Origin: Streptomyces roseirectus
GTDB lineage: Bacteria; Actinomycetota; Actinomycetes; Streptomycetales; Streptomycetaceae
Direction of reading: 5' to 3'
DNA: 64,000 nt
Assembly: GCF_014489635.1 (NCBI RefSeq)
Contig: NZ_CP060828.1
Span: forward strand, 3,138,001-3,202,000
Shown in pieces: positions 1 through 7,903 of the stretch (within the stretch, counting starts at the first letter, position 1; the number at the start of each line of letters is the position of its first letter). The position numbers were made by a program, and so were the translations under genes. The notes beneath the pieces were generated by a model. It did not search any database, was not told the origin of the DNA, and saw only the letters and a program-made list of their open reading frames with translations.

Positions 1-458
1 ACCTCACCCCGGGTGAGCCCGAACCCCTCGGCGATCAGCCGGACGGGCCGGACCGGGATGCGGGCGGCGAACCGGACCTCGACGTCGGCCGTCTCCTGGC
101 CGAGGTGGTCCGAGCCCCCGGTGTCGAGACGCCAGGCGCCCGCCCAGTCGAGAGCGACGCGGTTGCGCCGCCGGACGACCGGGTCGCACAGCAACTCGGC
201 TGCCAGGCCAGGGTCGTTGGCGTGCGCCCGGTCCAGCAGCTCGGGCGGTACGGAGCGCACGTTCGTCCGCTCCAGGACCGTCAGCTTCGCGGTGTCGCCG
301 CAGCCGTCGCACAGCAGGAGGAGCCAGACGTCGAGGAGTTTGTGGTTGGCGTTGACGCGAAAACGGCCGTCCGCGTGGAAGCGTTCGCCCGCGCAGGCGT
401 GGCATCGGCGAAGGACGGCGGGAAGGCAGGTGGGCATGACCGCCCAGCTGGTGAGCAC
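1..458 (-). CDS. DUF1062 family protein (C-terminal part cut by window edge)
   Basis: The reading frame runs off the left edge of the window, so the C-terminus is missing. The N-terminal part carries two Cys pairs typical of a zinc ribbon: CHAC at about residues 20-23 and CDGC about 30 residues later. Between and after them lie RVNANHKLLDVWLL and LTVLERTNVRSVPPELL, which I recognise as the DUF1062 family common in Streptomyces and Bacillus. The chosen start is GTG at 458 (MLTSWAVMPTCLP); ATG at 437 is the alternative, and neither has a strong ribosome binding site. Function is unknown. The gene stands alone, about 200 bp from its neighbour. Confidence 0.8.
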   Translation of the reverse strand, partial: MLTSWAVMPTCLPAVLRRCHACAGERFHADGRFRVNANHKLLDVWLLLLCDGCGDTAKLTVLERTNVRSVPPELLDRAHANDPGLAAELLCDPVVRRRNRVALDWAGAWRLDTGGSDHLGQETADVEVRFAARIPVRPVRLIAEGFGLTRGE

Positions 459-663
459 AGAAGTACACCGGTTCCGTGAGAAATCCGCAGCAAGAAGGAG
501 CGCGGCGCACAGGTGCGACGCGCGACAGATCAGCGCTCGGGGTGTCTCACGCGGTGTACAACGGCCCGCCTTTCAGCAGACGACTCGGTCAGGCGGCACG
601 GTAACGGCGCACGGCAACACCGCTCCACCGATTTTTTGGGCTCCGGTTCAACGACGCGGCCGG

Positions 664-1140
664 TCAGCCGGCCTGCCCCCGCTTCGCCGTGTCCCGGCGC
701 GAGATCGCCTCGGCGACCTCCTCGATCGCGGTCCGCAGCAGGTCGCCGTAGGCGTCCTCGGCCAGTTCGCGGACGTGTGCCCTGGCCGCGTCGATGTGTT
801 CGGCGGCGGCGTCGAAGGAGCCCAGGCGGCGGTGGTCGTCGGCGAGGTTCAGGTGCAGGGACGGCTGGAACGCGGCGAGGCGCAGGCCGGCGTGGTGGTC
901 CTGGAGGCGCCGGTCGGTCAGGTCCGCCGCCGCGTCCAGGGCGCGGATGTCCCAGGTCAGGGCCTGTGCGGGGTCCTCGTACAGGTCGGCCAGGTGGTGG
1001 GCGAGGGTGCAGCGGTGCAGGGGGTCGGTGAGCGTCGGCCACAGGGTCAGGAGGGTGCGGCGGGCGGCCTCGGTGTCGCCGGCGCGGCCCTCGGTCACGG
1101 CTCGGCCGATGGCCTCCATGGTCGGGTCGGGGGTGGTCAC
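664..1140 (-). CDS. Hypothetical tetratricopeptide-like helical protein
   Basis: This is a small soluble protein of 158 residues, rich in Ala and Leu and predicted all-helical, with no signal peptide or membrane segment. Repeating helix pairs such as LHRCTLAHHLADLYEDPAQAL, split here by segment, resemble the TPR-like hypothetical proteins common in streptomycetes. GTG at 1140 is chosen because GAGGAG lies seven bases upstream; the open frame extends further but without a ribosome binding site. The preceding gene on the same strand (MerR/clamp fusion) ends 10 bp away, so the two are probably co-transcribed. I cannot assign a function. Confidence 0.8.
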   Translation of the reverse strand: MTTPDPTMEAIGRAVTEGRAGDTEAARRTLLTLWPTLTDPLHRCTLAHHLADLYEDPAQALTWDIRALDAAADLTDRRLQDHHAGLRLAAFQPSLHLNLADDHRRLGSFDAAAEHIDAARAHVRELAEDAYGDLLRTAIEEVAEAISRRDTAKRGQAG

Positions 1141-1150
1141 GGGGTGCTCC

Positions 1151-2284
1151 TCAGGGTCGTACGGGCATGGCGAGGGTGGTGAGGTCGCCCCGGTCGGCCG
1201 ACCGGATCGTGACGGGCAGGTCTGGTCCCCGCAGGTCGAGCAGCACATCCGGGCCGATCGCGGTGCTGACGGCCGGGTAGAGGGTGGTGACGTCGAAGGT
1301 GATTCGCAGGGCCGGGCCCGTCACGTGTGCCGGGAGCGGTACGCCGGACCCGTAGTCCCCGGGCGGGAGGACCCGTAGGACGTGCGGGGTAACTCCCACG
1401 TCCCCCACCCCCGGCTCCCCCACGCCCCGCGAACCGACCCCCAGCACCACCCGCTCCCCCGCCTGCTCCCCCAACGCCCCCAGCAGCTCCCCCTTCGCCA
1501 CCGTCACCCGCGTCACCACCTCCGGCAGCGACGCGAGCATCAGCCTGTGGTCGGGAAACTCCGCCGCCAGCACGGCGCAGTACCGGTCCTCCCGCCCGGC
1601 CATCCGCAGCCGCACCCCGTGGGGCCCCGCCTCCACCCGGACGACGGCACTGCGCCGGATCTCCGCGACGACGGCCCGCAGCTCGTCCCCGTCGACCGTG
1701 GCCGCCCAGTCCGTGGCCGCCCCCTCGGTGGGGGCCAGGGTCCGGGTGGCGAGCCGGTACCGGTCGGTGGCGGTCAGGATGAACGCCTCCGCCGTCGCCT
1801 CGACGCGCACCCCGCCGAGCACCGGCAGCCCAGGCTCCCGCACGGTCGCCGTCAGCACCTGCTCGACGGCGTCGGCCAGCACCGGCCCCTTCAGCACGGC
1901 GACCGGCAGACTCGGCACCCCCGCGCTCGGCACCCCCGCGCTCAGTGCCCCCGCGAGCGACGCCTTGACCGAGACGGCCCTGCGCCGCACCTCCGCCGCG
2001 TCCCCGAGGACCCGCGCCACGTGCTCGTCGATCAGCCGGACGCCGTCCCCCTCACCCGCGTCGAGCACCGCCGCGACCTCCGTCAGCGGCATCCCCAGCT
2101 CCCGCAGCCGGCGCACCGCTCTCGCCCGCTCCACCTGGTCCGCCCCGTAGTACCGGTAGCCGGTGTCAGGGGCTACCTCGGAGGGAGTCAGCACCCCGGA
2201 GTCGTCGTAAAAACGCAGGGCACTCGGTGTCAGCCCGGTACGGCGGGCGAACACCCCGATCGGCATCAGTTCACTGTCCGGCAC
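1151..2284 (-). CDS. MerR-family regulator fused to a DNA polymerase III beta-clamp-like region
   Basis: Residues 7-75 form a MerR helix-turn-helix: PIGVFARRTGLTPSALRFYD, then the GYRYY turn and the RRLRELGMPL segment, followed by a coiled-coil dimerisation helix to about residue 110. The remaining 250 residues are not a usual ligand-binding domain. They contain segments such as VTATVREPGLPVLGGVRVEA, LTATDRYRLATRTL and AEFPDHRLML that match successive sliding-clamp (DnaN) domains: the T-D-R-(Y/F)-R-L-(A/G) signature and the FPDxxxL motif. A MerR reader joined to a clamp-like sensor is unusual. GTG at 2284 is used; ATG at 2266 (MPIGV) is possible. There is a short AGVPS duplication around residue 115. 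Confidence 0.85.
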   Translation of the reverse strand: MPDSELMPIGVFARRTGLTPSALRFYDDSGVLTPSEVAPDTGYRYYGADQVERARAVRRLRELGMPLTEVAAVLDAGEGDGVRLIDEHVARVLGDAAEVRRRAVSVKASLAGALSAGVPSAGVPSLPVAVLKGPVLADAVEQVLTATVREPGLPVLGGVRVEATAEAFILTATDRYRLATRTLAPTEGAATDWAATVDGDELRAVVAEIRRSAVVRVEAGPHGVRLRMAGREDRYCAVLAAEFPDHRLMLASLPEVVTRVTVAKGELLGALGEQAGERVVLGVGSRGVGEPGVGDVGVTPHVLRVLPPGDYGSGVPLPAHVTGPALRITFDVTTLYPAVSTAIGPDVLLDLRGPDLPVTIRSADRGDLTTLAMPVRP

Positions 2285-2483
2285 CCCGCCATCGTGACCC
2301 TTCGACCGACTCGAAGGTCAACACGGACCCCCTGGCCACCCGCCACGCCGCCCCCACCCCCCCGATGACGCGCACGAGTGACCCCGTTCCGCCGAACCGC
2401 GCACGCTCGGCGCGCGCCGTCCCGCCGCACCGCCGATGCTCGGCCTGCGGGACGGACGCGCCGTCCCCGGCGGAGGTGATGAG

Positions 2484-3515
2484 ATGTCAGGACGCGTGCT
2501 GCGCCTGGTGTGCACGACGGTGCTGGCGACGCAGGTCGTCCTCACCCCGTCGGCCGCGGTGGGTGTGCCGGAGCCCGCCGAGCGGCCCGTCGCCGAGTTG
2601 CTGACGGAGCTTCAGCGGCTGTACCGGGAAGCGGAGTCGGCGACGGAGGCGTACAACGCGACGGAGGTGCGGCTCAAGGCGAGACAGACGGAGCTGAGCC
2701 GCCTCGACGGCGAACTCGTGCGCGCCCGCCTCGCGTTGGACGACAGCCGGGACACCGCCGGCCGTCTCGCCCGCCAGCAGTACCAGTCCCGCACGGACAT
2801 CTCCCCGTACGTCCGCCTCCTGCTCGCCAAGGACCCCCAACACGCCCTGGACGAGGGCCACATCATCGGCCAGCTGGCCCGCGACCGCGCCTCGGCGACC
2901 ACCCGTCTCGCCCAGGACGAACACCGCCGCGCCGCCCTCTCCCGCGCCGCCCGCACCGCCCTGGACGCCCAACTCGCCCTCACCGCGGCCAAGAAGAAGG
3001 CCCGCGACGACGTCCGCAAGCGCCTGGACGACGTCCAGAAGCTCCTCGTCTCCCTCACCCCCGAACAGCTCACCCGCCTGGCCCGGCTGGAACAAACCCA
3101 AGTCGACCAGCGGCAAAAGGAGTTCATGTCCGCCACCGGGCTCCCCGAGACCGACACACCCGCTCCCCCCAGGGCCCGGCAGGCGGTGCGCCACGCGCTG
3201 GACCAGGTGGGCAAGCCCTACGAGACGGGTTCGGCGGGGCCGGACTCGTACGACAACTCCGGTCTGGCGGCGGGGAGCTGGAGCCGCGCGGGCGCCCGGA
3301 TCCCGCGCACGGCGAAGGAGCAGTGGACGAGACTGCCGAGGGTCCCCCTGAAGGAACTGCGCCCGGGAGACCTCGTGGTGTACCACCCGGAGGCGACGCA
3401 CGTCGCGGTGTACGTCGGCAAGGGCAGGGTCGTCCAGGCACCGGGCCCGGGAGGCCGGGTGAGGATCACCCCCATCGCCACGGACCCGGTACTGGGAGCA
3501 GTACGTCCGACCTGA
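2484..3515 (+). CDS. Secreted coiled-coil NlpC/P60-like protein lacking the catalytic cysteine
   Basis: The protein has 343 residues. It begins with a signal-peptide-like stretch (MSGRVLRLVCTTVLATQVVL, cleavage expected near AAVGVPEPA), followed by about 170 residues of charged coiled coil resembling the PcsB/RipA hinge region, then a C-terminal NlpC/P60 fold (AVRHALDQVGKPYETGSAGP to the end). In active NlpC/P60 endopeptidases the motif reads YDCSG; here it is YDNSG, so the nucleophile is Asn. The His-bearing strand (THVAVYVGKGRVVQAP) is kept. It therefore looks like a non-catalytic cell-wall-binding or regulatory paralogue of a peptidoglycan hydrolase. The start is set by GGAGGTGATGAG immediately upstream of ATG 2484. 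Confidence 0.88.
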   Translation: MSGRVLRLVCTTVLATQVVLTPSAAVGVPEPAERPVAELLTELQRLYREAESATEAYNATEVRLKARQTELSRLDGELVRARLALDDSRDTAGRLARQQYQSRTDISPYVRLLLAKDPQHALDEGHIIGQLARDRASATTRLAQDEHRRAALSRAARTALDAQLALTAAKKKARDDVRKRLDDVQKLLVSLTPEQLTRLARLEQTQVDQRQKEFMSATGLPETDTPAPPRARQAVRHALDQVGKPYETGSAGPDSYDNSGLAAGSWSRAGARIPRTAKEQWTRLPRVPLKELRPGDLVVYHPEATHVAVYVGKGRVVQAPGPGGRVRITPIATDPVLGAVRPT

Positions 3516-3575
3516 CCCCCTGCACCCGGCCCAGCCGCCTGCACCCGCTCCGATCCCTCATCCCCCCTCACCCCC

Positions 3576-3935
3576 TCACTCCCCCGAAGCCGCCCCGATC
3601 GCCTCGTCCAACACCTCACGCGACAGGGCGAGTTCAGCGATCAGCCGATCGATCCGCGCCCGCTCGGCGACCAGTTCCTCCACCAGTTTCCCGTCCGCCG
3701 CCGCACTGGGCCCCCCGTCCGCGTCCCGCATACAGGGCAGCAGCCGCGCGATGGTGGCACTGTTCAACCCGGCCGCGTACAGCGCCTGCACCCGGATCAC
3801 CCGGTCCACGGCCCACTCGCCGAACTCCCGGTGCCCGCCCGGCGTCCGCGCGGCGACCAGCAGTCCCTGCTGCTCGTAGTACCGCAACGACCGCTCGCTC
3901 ACCCCGCTGCGCCGAGCCAACTCCCCGATCCGCAC
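3576..3935 (-). CDS. MerR-family transcriptional regulator, divergent to the ene-reductase
   Basis: This is a compact MerR regulator of 119 residues: winged HTH at the N-terminus (RIGELARRSGVSERSLRYYE, then GLLVAARTPGGHREF) and a C-terminal dimerisation coiled coil (VEELVAERARIDRLIAELAL). There is no separate effector-binding domain. A single Cys (LLPCMRDADGG) lies at the start of the dimerisation helix, where small MerR regulators often sense thiol or metal, but a sensing role is inference. GTG 3935 has GGAGGTG nine bases upstream. It is divergent from the ene-reductase and shares the 87-bp intergenic region carrying a MerR-type promoter. Confidence 0.92.
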   Translation of the reverse strand: MRIGELARRSGVSERSLRYYEQQGLLVAARTPGGHREFGEWAVDRVIRVQALYAAGLNSATIARLLPCMRDADGGPSAAADGKLVEELVAERARIDRLIAELALSREVLDEAIGAASGE

Positions 3936-3984
3936 CCGACGTTCACCTCCCCGCGCCAGAACAGGAACCCATGAACCGGCACGC

Positions 3985-4016
3985 TTGAATCTGACACCAG
4001 TGTCAACTTCTACGGT
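3985..4016 (+). promoter_or_regulatory. MerR-type promoter with 20-bp spacer and dyad operator
   Basis: TTGAAT at 3985-3990 (-35) and TACGGT at 4011-4016 (-10) are separated by 20 bp, the over-long spacer typical of MerR-activated promoters. The perfect dyad TGACAC-CA-GTGTCA (3992-4005) sits inside the spacer. The expected transcription start about seven bases after the -10 falls on the ene-reductase ATG at 4023, so that mRNA is probably leaderless. On the other strand the same dyad contains TTGACA, a candidate -35 for the regulator itself. Confidence 0.7.
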
Positions 4017-4022
4017 ACCGGC

Positions 4023-5147
4023 ATGACGCCGACCACCCCACTCCTCGCCCCCACCCACCTCGGTCAACTCCCCCTCCCTCACCGCCTGGTGATGGCCCCT
4101 CTGACCCGCAACAGAGCCCAACCAGACGGCGTCCCCTCGAAGTTGATGGAGACGTACTACACGCAGCGCGCCTCCGCCGGCCTGATCATCGCGGAGGCGA
4201 CGACCCCGAACACGGTGGGCCAGACGTACCCGAACATCCCCGGCATCCACACCCGCCCCCAGATCGAGGGCTGGCGGCGGATCACGGACGCGGTCCACGC
4301 GGCCGGCGGACACATGTTCCTCCAGCTCCAGCACGGCGGAAGGGTGGGCCACCCGGCGAACAGCGGGCACGTCCCCGTGGCCCCGTCCCCGGTCCCCCTC
4401 CCGGAGTCGATCCACACCTCCACCGGCCGCCAACCCTCGGTCACCCCACGGGAGTTGACGAAGGCCGGCATCAGGGCGACGGTCGCCGACTTCGCTCAGG
4501 CCGCCCGCAACGCGCGACAAGCCGGCTTCGACGGCGTCGAGGTGCACTCCGCCAACGGCCACCTCCTGCACCAGTTCCTCGCCGCGAACACCAACCACCG
4601 CACGGACGAGTACGGCGGCCCGGCCGAGCGCCGCGTCCGCTTCACCGTGGAGGTCACGCGCGCGGTCGCCGAGGCGATCGGCCCCGAGCGGGTGGGCCTG
4701 CGCGTCTCACCGGGCAACACCGTCAACGGCATCGAGGAGACCGACACCGACACCCTCTACCCGGCCCTGCTCGCGACGCTCGCCGGTGACGGCCTCGCCT
4801 ATCTGCACCTGGTCACGATGAACCACGACCACCCCCTCTTCCCACGCCTGCGTGCCCTGTGGCCAGGCACCCTCGTCGGGAACCCGGCGCTCGGGCCGGC
4901 GCTCCCCGCCGACGGCGGCCGGGCGGCGGCCGAACAACTCCTCGCGCACGGCGCCGACTTGGTGGCCCTCGGCCGCGCGTTCCTCGCCAACCCGGACCTC
5001 GTCGCCCGCCTGCGCACGGGCGCCCCGCTCAACGAGGTGCAAGGCGCCCTGATGATGTACACGGGCGGCGAGCGGGGCTACCTCGACTACCCGACGCTGG
5101 CTCAGGCCAGCGACGCGAGGTACGCCGCCGTCAGCTCCGGCTCGTAG
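4023..5147 (+). CDS. Alkene reductase, old yellow enzyme family (FMN-dependent)
   Basis: The length (374 aa) is right for NemA/OYE-type NAD(P)H-dependent ene-reductases, TIM-barrel flavoproteins that reduce activated C=C bonds and nitro or nitrate-ester compounds. Visible motifs are the N-terminal MAPLTRNRA FMN loop, LQLQHGGRVGHP, the substrate-binding pair in VEVHSANGHLLHQFL (His and Asn), TNHRTDEYGG, and the C-terminal GADLVALGRAFLANPDLV phosphate-binding region. The operator described above suggests induction by the divergent MerR protein, as for electrophile-responsive OYEs. The ATG start coincides with the predicted transcription start. The last 46 bp overlap, tail to tail, the monooxygenase gene on the other strand. 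Confidence 0.95.
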   Translation: MTPTTPLLAPTHLGQLPLPHRLVMAPLTRNRAQPDGVPSKLMETYYTQRASAGLIIAEATTPNTVGQTYPNIPGIHTRPQIEGWRRITDAVHAAGGHMFLQLQHGGRVGHPANSGHVPVAPSPVPLPESIHTSTGRQPSVTPRELTKAGIRATVADFAQAARNARQAGFDGVEVHSANGHLLHQFLAANTNHRTDEYGGPAERRVRFTVEVTRAVAEAIGPERVGLRVSPGNTVNGIEETDTDTLYPALLATLAGDGLAYLHLVTMNHDHPLFPRLRALWPGTLVGNPALGPALPADGGRAAAEQLLAHGADLVALGRAFLANPDLVARLRTGAPLNEVQGALMMYTGGERGYLDYPTLAQASDARYAAVSSGS

Positions 5148-6331
5148 AAGAAGTCCTCGAAGTCGGCGGGGTTGTCGAAGGCGTTGGCGAACCGGTCGGC
5201 GGCCGGCTGCAACTGCCCTGCCGCGCCGAGGAGGTCGACGACGTGCTCCGGCGGCGGCGCGAGCATCGCGTTGGTCCACTTGGTGACGTGCCGGGCGGTG
5301 TCCCAGTACCGCTCGAACGTCGCCCGCATCCACTCCTCGTCGAACTCCTTCTCCCCGTGGTCGAGGATCGCGGAGAGGTACGAAGCGGCGCATTTCGAGG
5401 CGGAGTTGGAGCCCTGGCCGGTGATGGGGTCGTTCGCGACGACGACGTCGGCGACACCCAGGACCAGCCCGCCGCCGGGCAGGTGTCCGACGGGGTTGCG
5501 GACGGTGGGGGCGTAGCGGCCGGCCAACGTGGCGCCCGCGTCGGTGAGTTCGGCGTCCTTGGCCCGGTCGTACTCCCAGGGCAGGAACGTCTTCATCAAC
5601 TCCAGGGTGAGGTTGAGGTGTTCGGCGGGGTCCTGGACGCCGGTGAAGACGTCGAGGGGGCCGCCGGGCACGCCCTCCCAGAAGAGGATGTCCGCGCGGC
5701 CGGAGGTCGTCAGCGTCGGCATGACGAACAACTCCCCCACTCCCGGTACCAGGTTGCAGCGCACGGCCTCGGTGTCCGGGTGCTCGGGGCGCGGGCCCAG
5801 GCCGTGGACGTAGGCGACGGCGAGGGCGCGCTGCGGGGTGTCGTACGGGGAGCGCTCGGGGTCGCGGGCGAACATCGACACCAACTCGCCCTTGCCGGCG
5901 GCGACGAGGACGAGGTCGTAGGTGCGGGAGAAGTAGTCGAGGTCCCCGACCGCCGCGCCGTGGATGACGAGTTGGCCGCCGCGCTGGGCGAACGTCTCCA
6001 TCCAGCCCGCCATCTTGAGGCGCTGGTCGACGGACTGGGCGTGGCCGTCGAGGTGGCCGAGCCAGTCGATCAGGCGCTCGCCGGACGGGCCCGCGACGGA
6101 GACTCCGAGCCCTTCGATCCTGGGTGCCTGGCTCTCCCAGAAGTTGATCCCGAGGTCGCGTTCGTGCTGGAGGGCCGTGTGGAACATGCACTGCGTGGAC
6201 ATCACGCGGCCCGAACGGATCTCGTCCGCCGTCCGGTTGGACATCAGGGTGACCTCGTAGCCGTGCTTCTGCAGGCCGAGGGCGAGCTGGAGGCCGGACT
6301 GGCCGGCCCCCACGACGAGTATCTTCCGCAT
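5102..6331 (-). CDS. Styrene/indole monooxygenase-type FAD protein, last gene of the conservon
   Basis: This 409-residue flavoprotein has an N-terminal Rossmann fingerprint (VVGAGQSGLQLALGLQKHGY) and, near residue 300, the second FAD motif region (LVLGVADVVVANDPITGQGS), the layout of group E single-component oxygenases (StyA family). These need a separate flavin reductase; none is encoded nearby. It lies 15 bp downstream of cvnD in the same direction, so it is probably the fifth gene of the conservon operon. Some S. coelicolor conservons carry a P450 in the equivalent place; the oxidised substrate is unknown. The start is ATG 6331. The 3' end overlaps the ene-reductase by 46 bp. Confidence 0.88.
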   Translation of the reverse strand: MRKILVVGAGQSGLQLALGLQKHGYEVTLMSNRTADEIRSGRVMSTQCMFHTALQHERDLGINFWESQAPRIEGLGVSVAGPSGERLIDWLGHLDGHAQSVDQRLKMAGWMETFAQRGGQLVIHGAAVGDLDYFSRTYDLVLVAAGKGELVSMFARDPERSPYDTPQRALAVAYVHGLGPRPEHPDTEAVRCNLVPGVGELFVMPTLTTSGRADILFWEGVPGGPLDVFTGVQDPAEHLNLTLELMKTFLPWEYDRAKDAELTDAGATLAGRYAPTVRNPVGHLPGGGLVLGVADVVVANDPITGQGSNSASKCAASYLSAILDHGEKEFDEEWMRATFERYWDTARHVTKWTNAMLAPPPEHVVDLLGAAGQLQPAADRFANAFDNPADFEDFFYEPELTAAYLASLA

Positions 6332-6346
6332 GCTGAACTCGGGCTC

Positions 6347-6988
6347 CTATTCGGGTGTTTCGTCGAGCGCGTGGGCCACCAGGGTGAGCAGGGTCTCGAT
6401 GACCGTGTTCCGGCGGCGGGCGTCCATGACGACGACCGGGACCTTCTGAGGGATCGTCAGAGCCTCGCGGACGTCCTCGGGTTCGTAGCGTTCGGTGCCG
6501 TCGAAGTGGTTCACGGCGACGACGTACGGCAGTCCGTAGCTCTCGAAGTAGTCCAGCGCGGGGAAGCAGTCCTTCAGGCGGCGGGTGTCGGCGAGGACGA
6601 CGGCGCCGATCGCGCCGCGCACCAGGTCGTCCCACATGAACCAGAACCGCTGCTGGCCGGGGGTGCCGAAGAGGTACAGCACCAGGTCGTCGTCCAGCGT
6701 GAGGCGGCCGAAGTCCATGGCGACCGTGGTCGTGAGCTTGTCCGGGGTGGCGCTCAGGTCGTCGGTGGCGGCGGACGCCTGGGTCATCAGCGCCTCCGTC
6801 TGGAGGGGCGTGATCTCCGAGACGGCGGTGACGAGGGTCGTCTTGCCGACGCCGAAGCCGCCGGCCACCACGATCTTCGTCGCGACGGGGGCGCGGGTGC
6901 GGTCCGTCTGCCAGGATTTCAGGTTCTCGTCGGGATCAACTCCCCAGGTTTCCCCGGCGGATATGTGATCAGAGACGACGGAGTCCAC
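6347..6988 (-). CDS. cvnD: Conservon GTPase CvnD (Ras/MglA-like ATP/GTP-binding protein)
   Basis: The protein (213 aa) is a small P-loop GTPase: GGFGVGKTT at residues 43-51, a DFGRL segment in the G2/G3 region, FGTPGQQRFWFMWDDLVRGA as the DxxGQ-like switch II, and VAVNHFDG in the NKxD position, with Asn-His-Phe-Asp replacing the canonical NKxD. It belongs to the CvnD family, which with CvnA, CvnB and CvnC forms a membrane-associated complex likened to eukaryotic G-protein signalling. GTG 6988 overlaps the end of cvnC by 20 bp, indicating translational coupling. Confidence 0.93.
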   Translation of the reverse strand: MDSVVSDHISAGETWGVDPDENLKSWQTDRTRAPVATKIVVAGGFGVGKTTLVTAVSEITPLQTEALMTQASAATDDLSATPDKLTTTVAMDFGRLTLDDDLVLYLFGTPGQQRFWFMWDDLVRGAIGAVVLADTRRLKDCFPALDYFESYGLPYVVAVNHFDGTERYEPEDVREALTIPQKVPVVVMDARRRNTVIETLLTLVAHALDETPE

Positions 6989-7409
6989 TCAGCACCCTTT
7001 CCAGCAGAGCGCGGTCGGGACGGCCCGTACCGTGAGCGGTACCGGTGCCGTGCACACGGATCTTTCCCTGGTCGGCGAGGTCGCTGAGCAGGACGCGGAC
7101 CACACCGAGCGGCATGCGCAGCAGCGCGGCGATCTCGGCCACGGTGCGCATGCGGCGGCACAGTTCGACGATGGCCGCCAACTCCGGGAGGACCCTGGGG
7201 TCTTGACGGCTCGTCAACTCCTTGTGTTCCTCGGGTGCTTCGAGGGCGGCGACGAAGGTCTCGACGAGCAGGACGTGGCCGAAGCGGGTGCGTCCGCCGG
7301 TCAGGGAGTAGGGGCGGACCCGGGCGGGATGGGGGTACCTCCCTGTTCGAGCGGAGCCGAGAACTTGGGGGAGCCCTGCGCCGCGCACCGGGAGCTGGTT
7401 CCTGGTCAC
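6969..7409 (-). CDS. cvnC: Conservon protein CvnC (DUF742)
   Basis: The 146-residue product carries the DUF742 signature: RVRPYSLTGGRTRFGHVLLVETFV in two parts near residues 30-52, then a winged-helix-like core (LCRRMRTVAEIAALLRMPLG, VVRVLLSDLADQGKIRVH). CvnC proteins bridge the sensor and the GTPase in conservon complexes. GTG 7409 is chosen because it overlaps the cvnB stop as GTGA, matching the tight coupling of the operon; the frame continues upstream but inside cvnB. The 3' end overlaps cvnD by 20 bp. Confidence 0.92.
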   Translation of the reverse strand: MTRNQLPVRGAGLPQVLGSARTGRYPHPARVRPYSLTGGRTRFGHVLLVETFVAALEAPEEHKELTSRQDPRVLPELAAIVELCRRMRTVAEIAALLRMPLGVVRVLLSDLADQGKIRVHGTGTAHGTGRPDRALLERVLSGLRRL

Positions 7410-7903
7410 CGGACGCTCCCTTCCGCCTCCAGCGACTTCCGTAGTTCCGTGCGGAGTTCGGGCGTCAGGACGTGGCCGACGCGCCCCACGAACAGGGCCA
7501 TGTGGTACGCGACGATACTCATGTCGCACTCCGCGTTGCCGTGGACGCCGAGCAGGGAGCCGTCGCTGATCGACATCACGCACAGGCTGCCGTCGTCCAT
7601 CGCGACCATGGTGTTCTTCACGCCGCCGAAGTCCATCAGGCGGGCGGCGCCCAGGGTCAGGCTGCCGATGCCGGACACGATCGTCGCGAGGTCGGCGGCG
7701 GAGCCTCTGGGGCCGCCGGGTTTGCGTGAACTCTCCTGTTTCGCCTGGGCGTTGAGGCCGGGATCGGAGGAGAGCAGCAGCAGGCCGTCGGAGGAGACGA
7801 CGGCCACCGACTGGATGCCGGGCACCTCCTCCACCAGGTTGTTCAACAGCCAGTGCAGGTTACGGGCCTCACTGCTCAGTCCGAAGGTACTGGGCGCGGT
7901 CAA
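7406..7903 (-). CDS. cvnB: Conservon protein CvnB (roadblock/LC7 domain)
   Basis: The protein has 165 residues with a roadblock/LC7 fold: ARNLHWLLNNLVEEVPGIQS, VAVVSSDGLLLLSSDPGLN, then LTLGAARLMDFGG, MVAMDDGSLCVMSISDGSLL and the C-terminal helix SIVAYHMALFVGRVG. Such proteins act as GTPase-activating or dimer platforms for CvnD. It is somewhat longer than the usual 130-140 residues because of a Gly/Pro-rich insert (QESSRKPGGPRGS) around residues 56-68. The start codon is TTG at 7903, overlapping the cvnA stop as TTGA; the rare start and four-base overlap suggest expression depends on cvnA translation. Confidence 0.93.
   Translation of the reverse strand: MTAPSTFGLSSEARNLHWLLNNLVEEVPGIQSVAVVSSDGLLLLSSDPGLNAQAKQESSRKPGGPRGSAADLATIVSGIGSLTLGAARLMDFGGVKNTMVAMDDGSLCVMSISDGSLLGVHGNAECDMSIVAYHMALFVGRVGHVLTPELRTELRKSLEAEGSVR

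Noticed and set aside
4859..7087. Long open frame on the plus strand, antisense to the monooxygenase and cvnD
   Set aside because: It mirrors the real genes; composition is Val/Gly/Arg-rich, there is no ribosome binding site, and the minus-strand products are clear family members.
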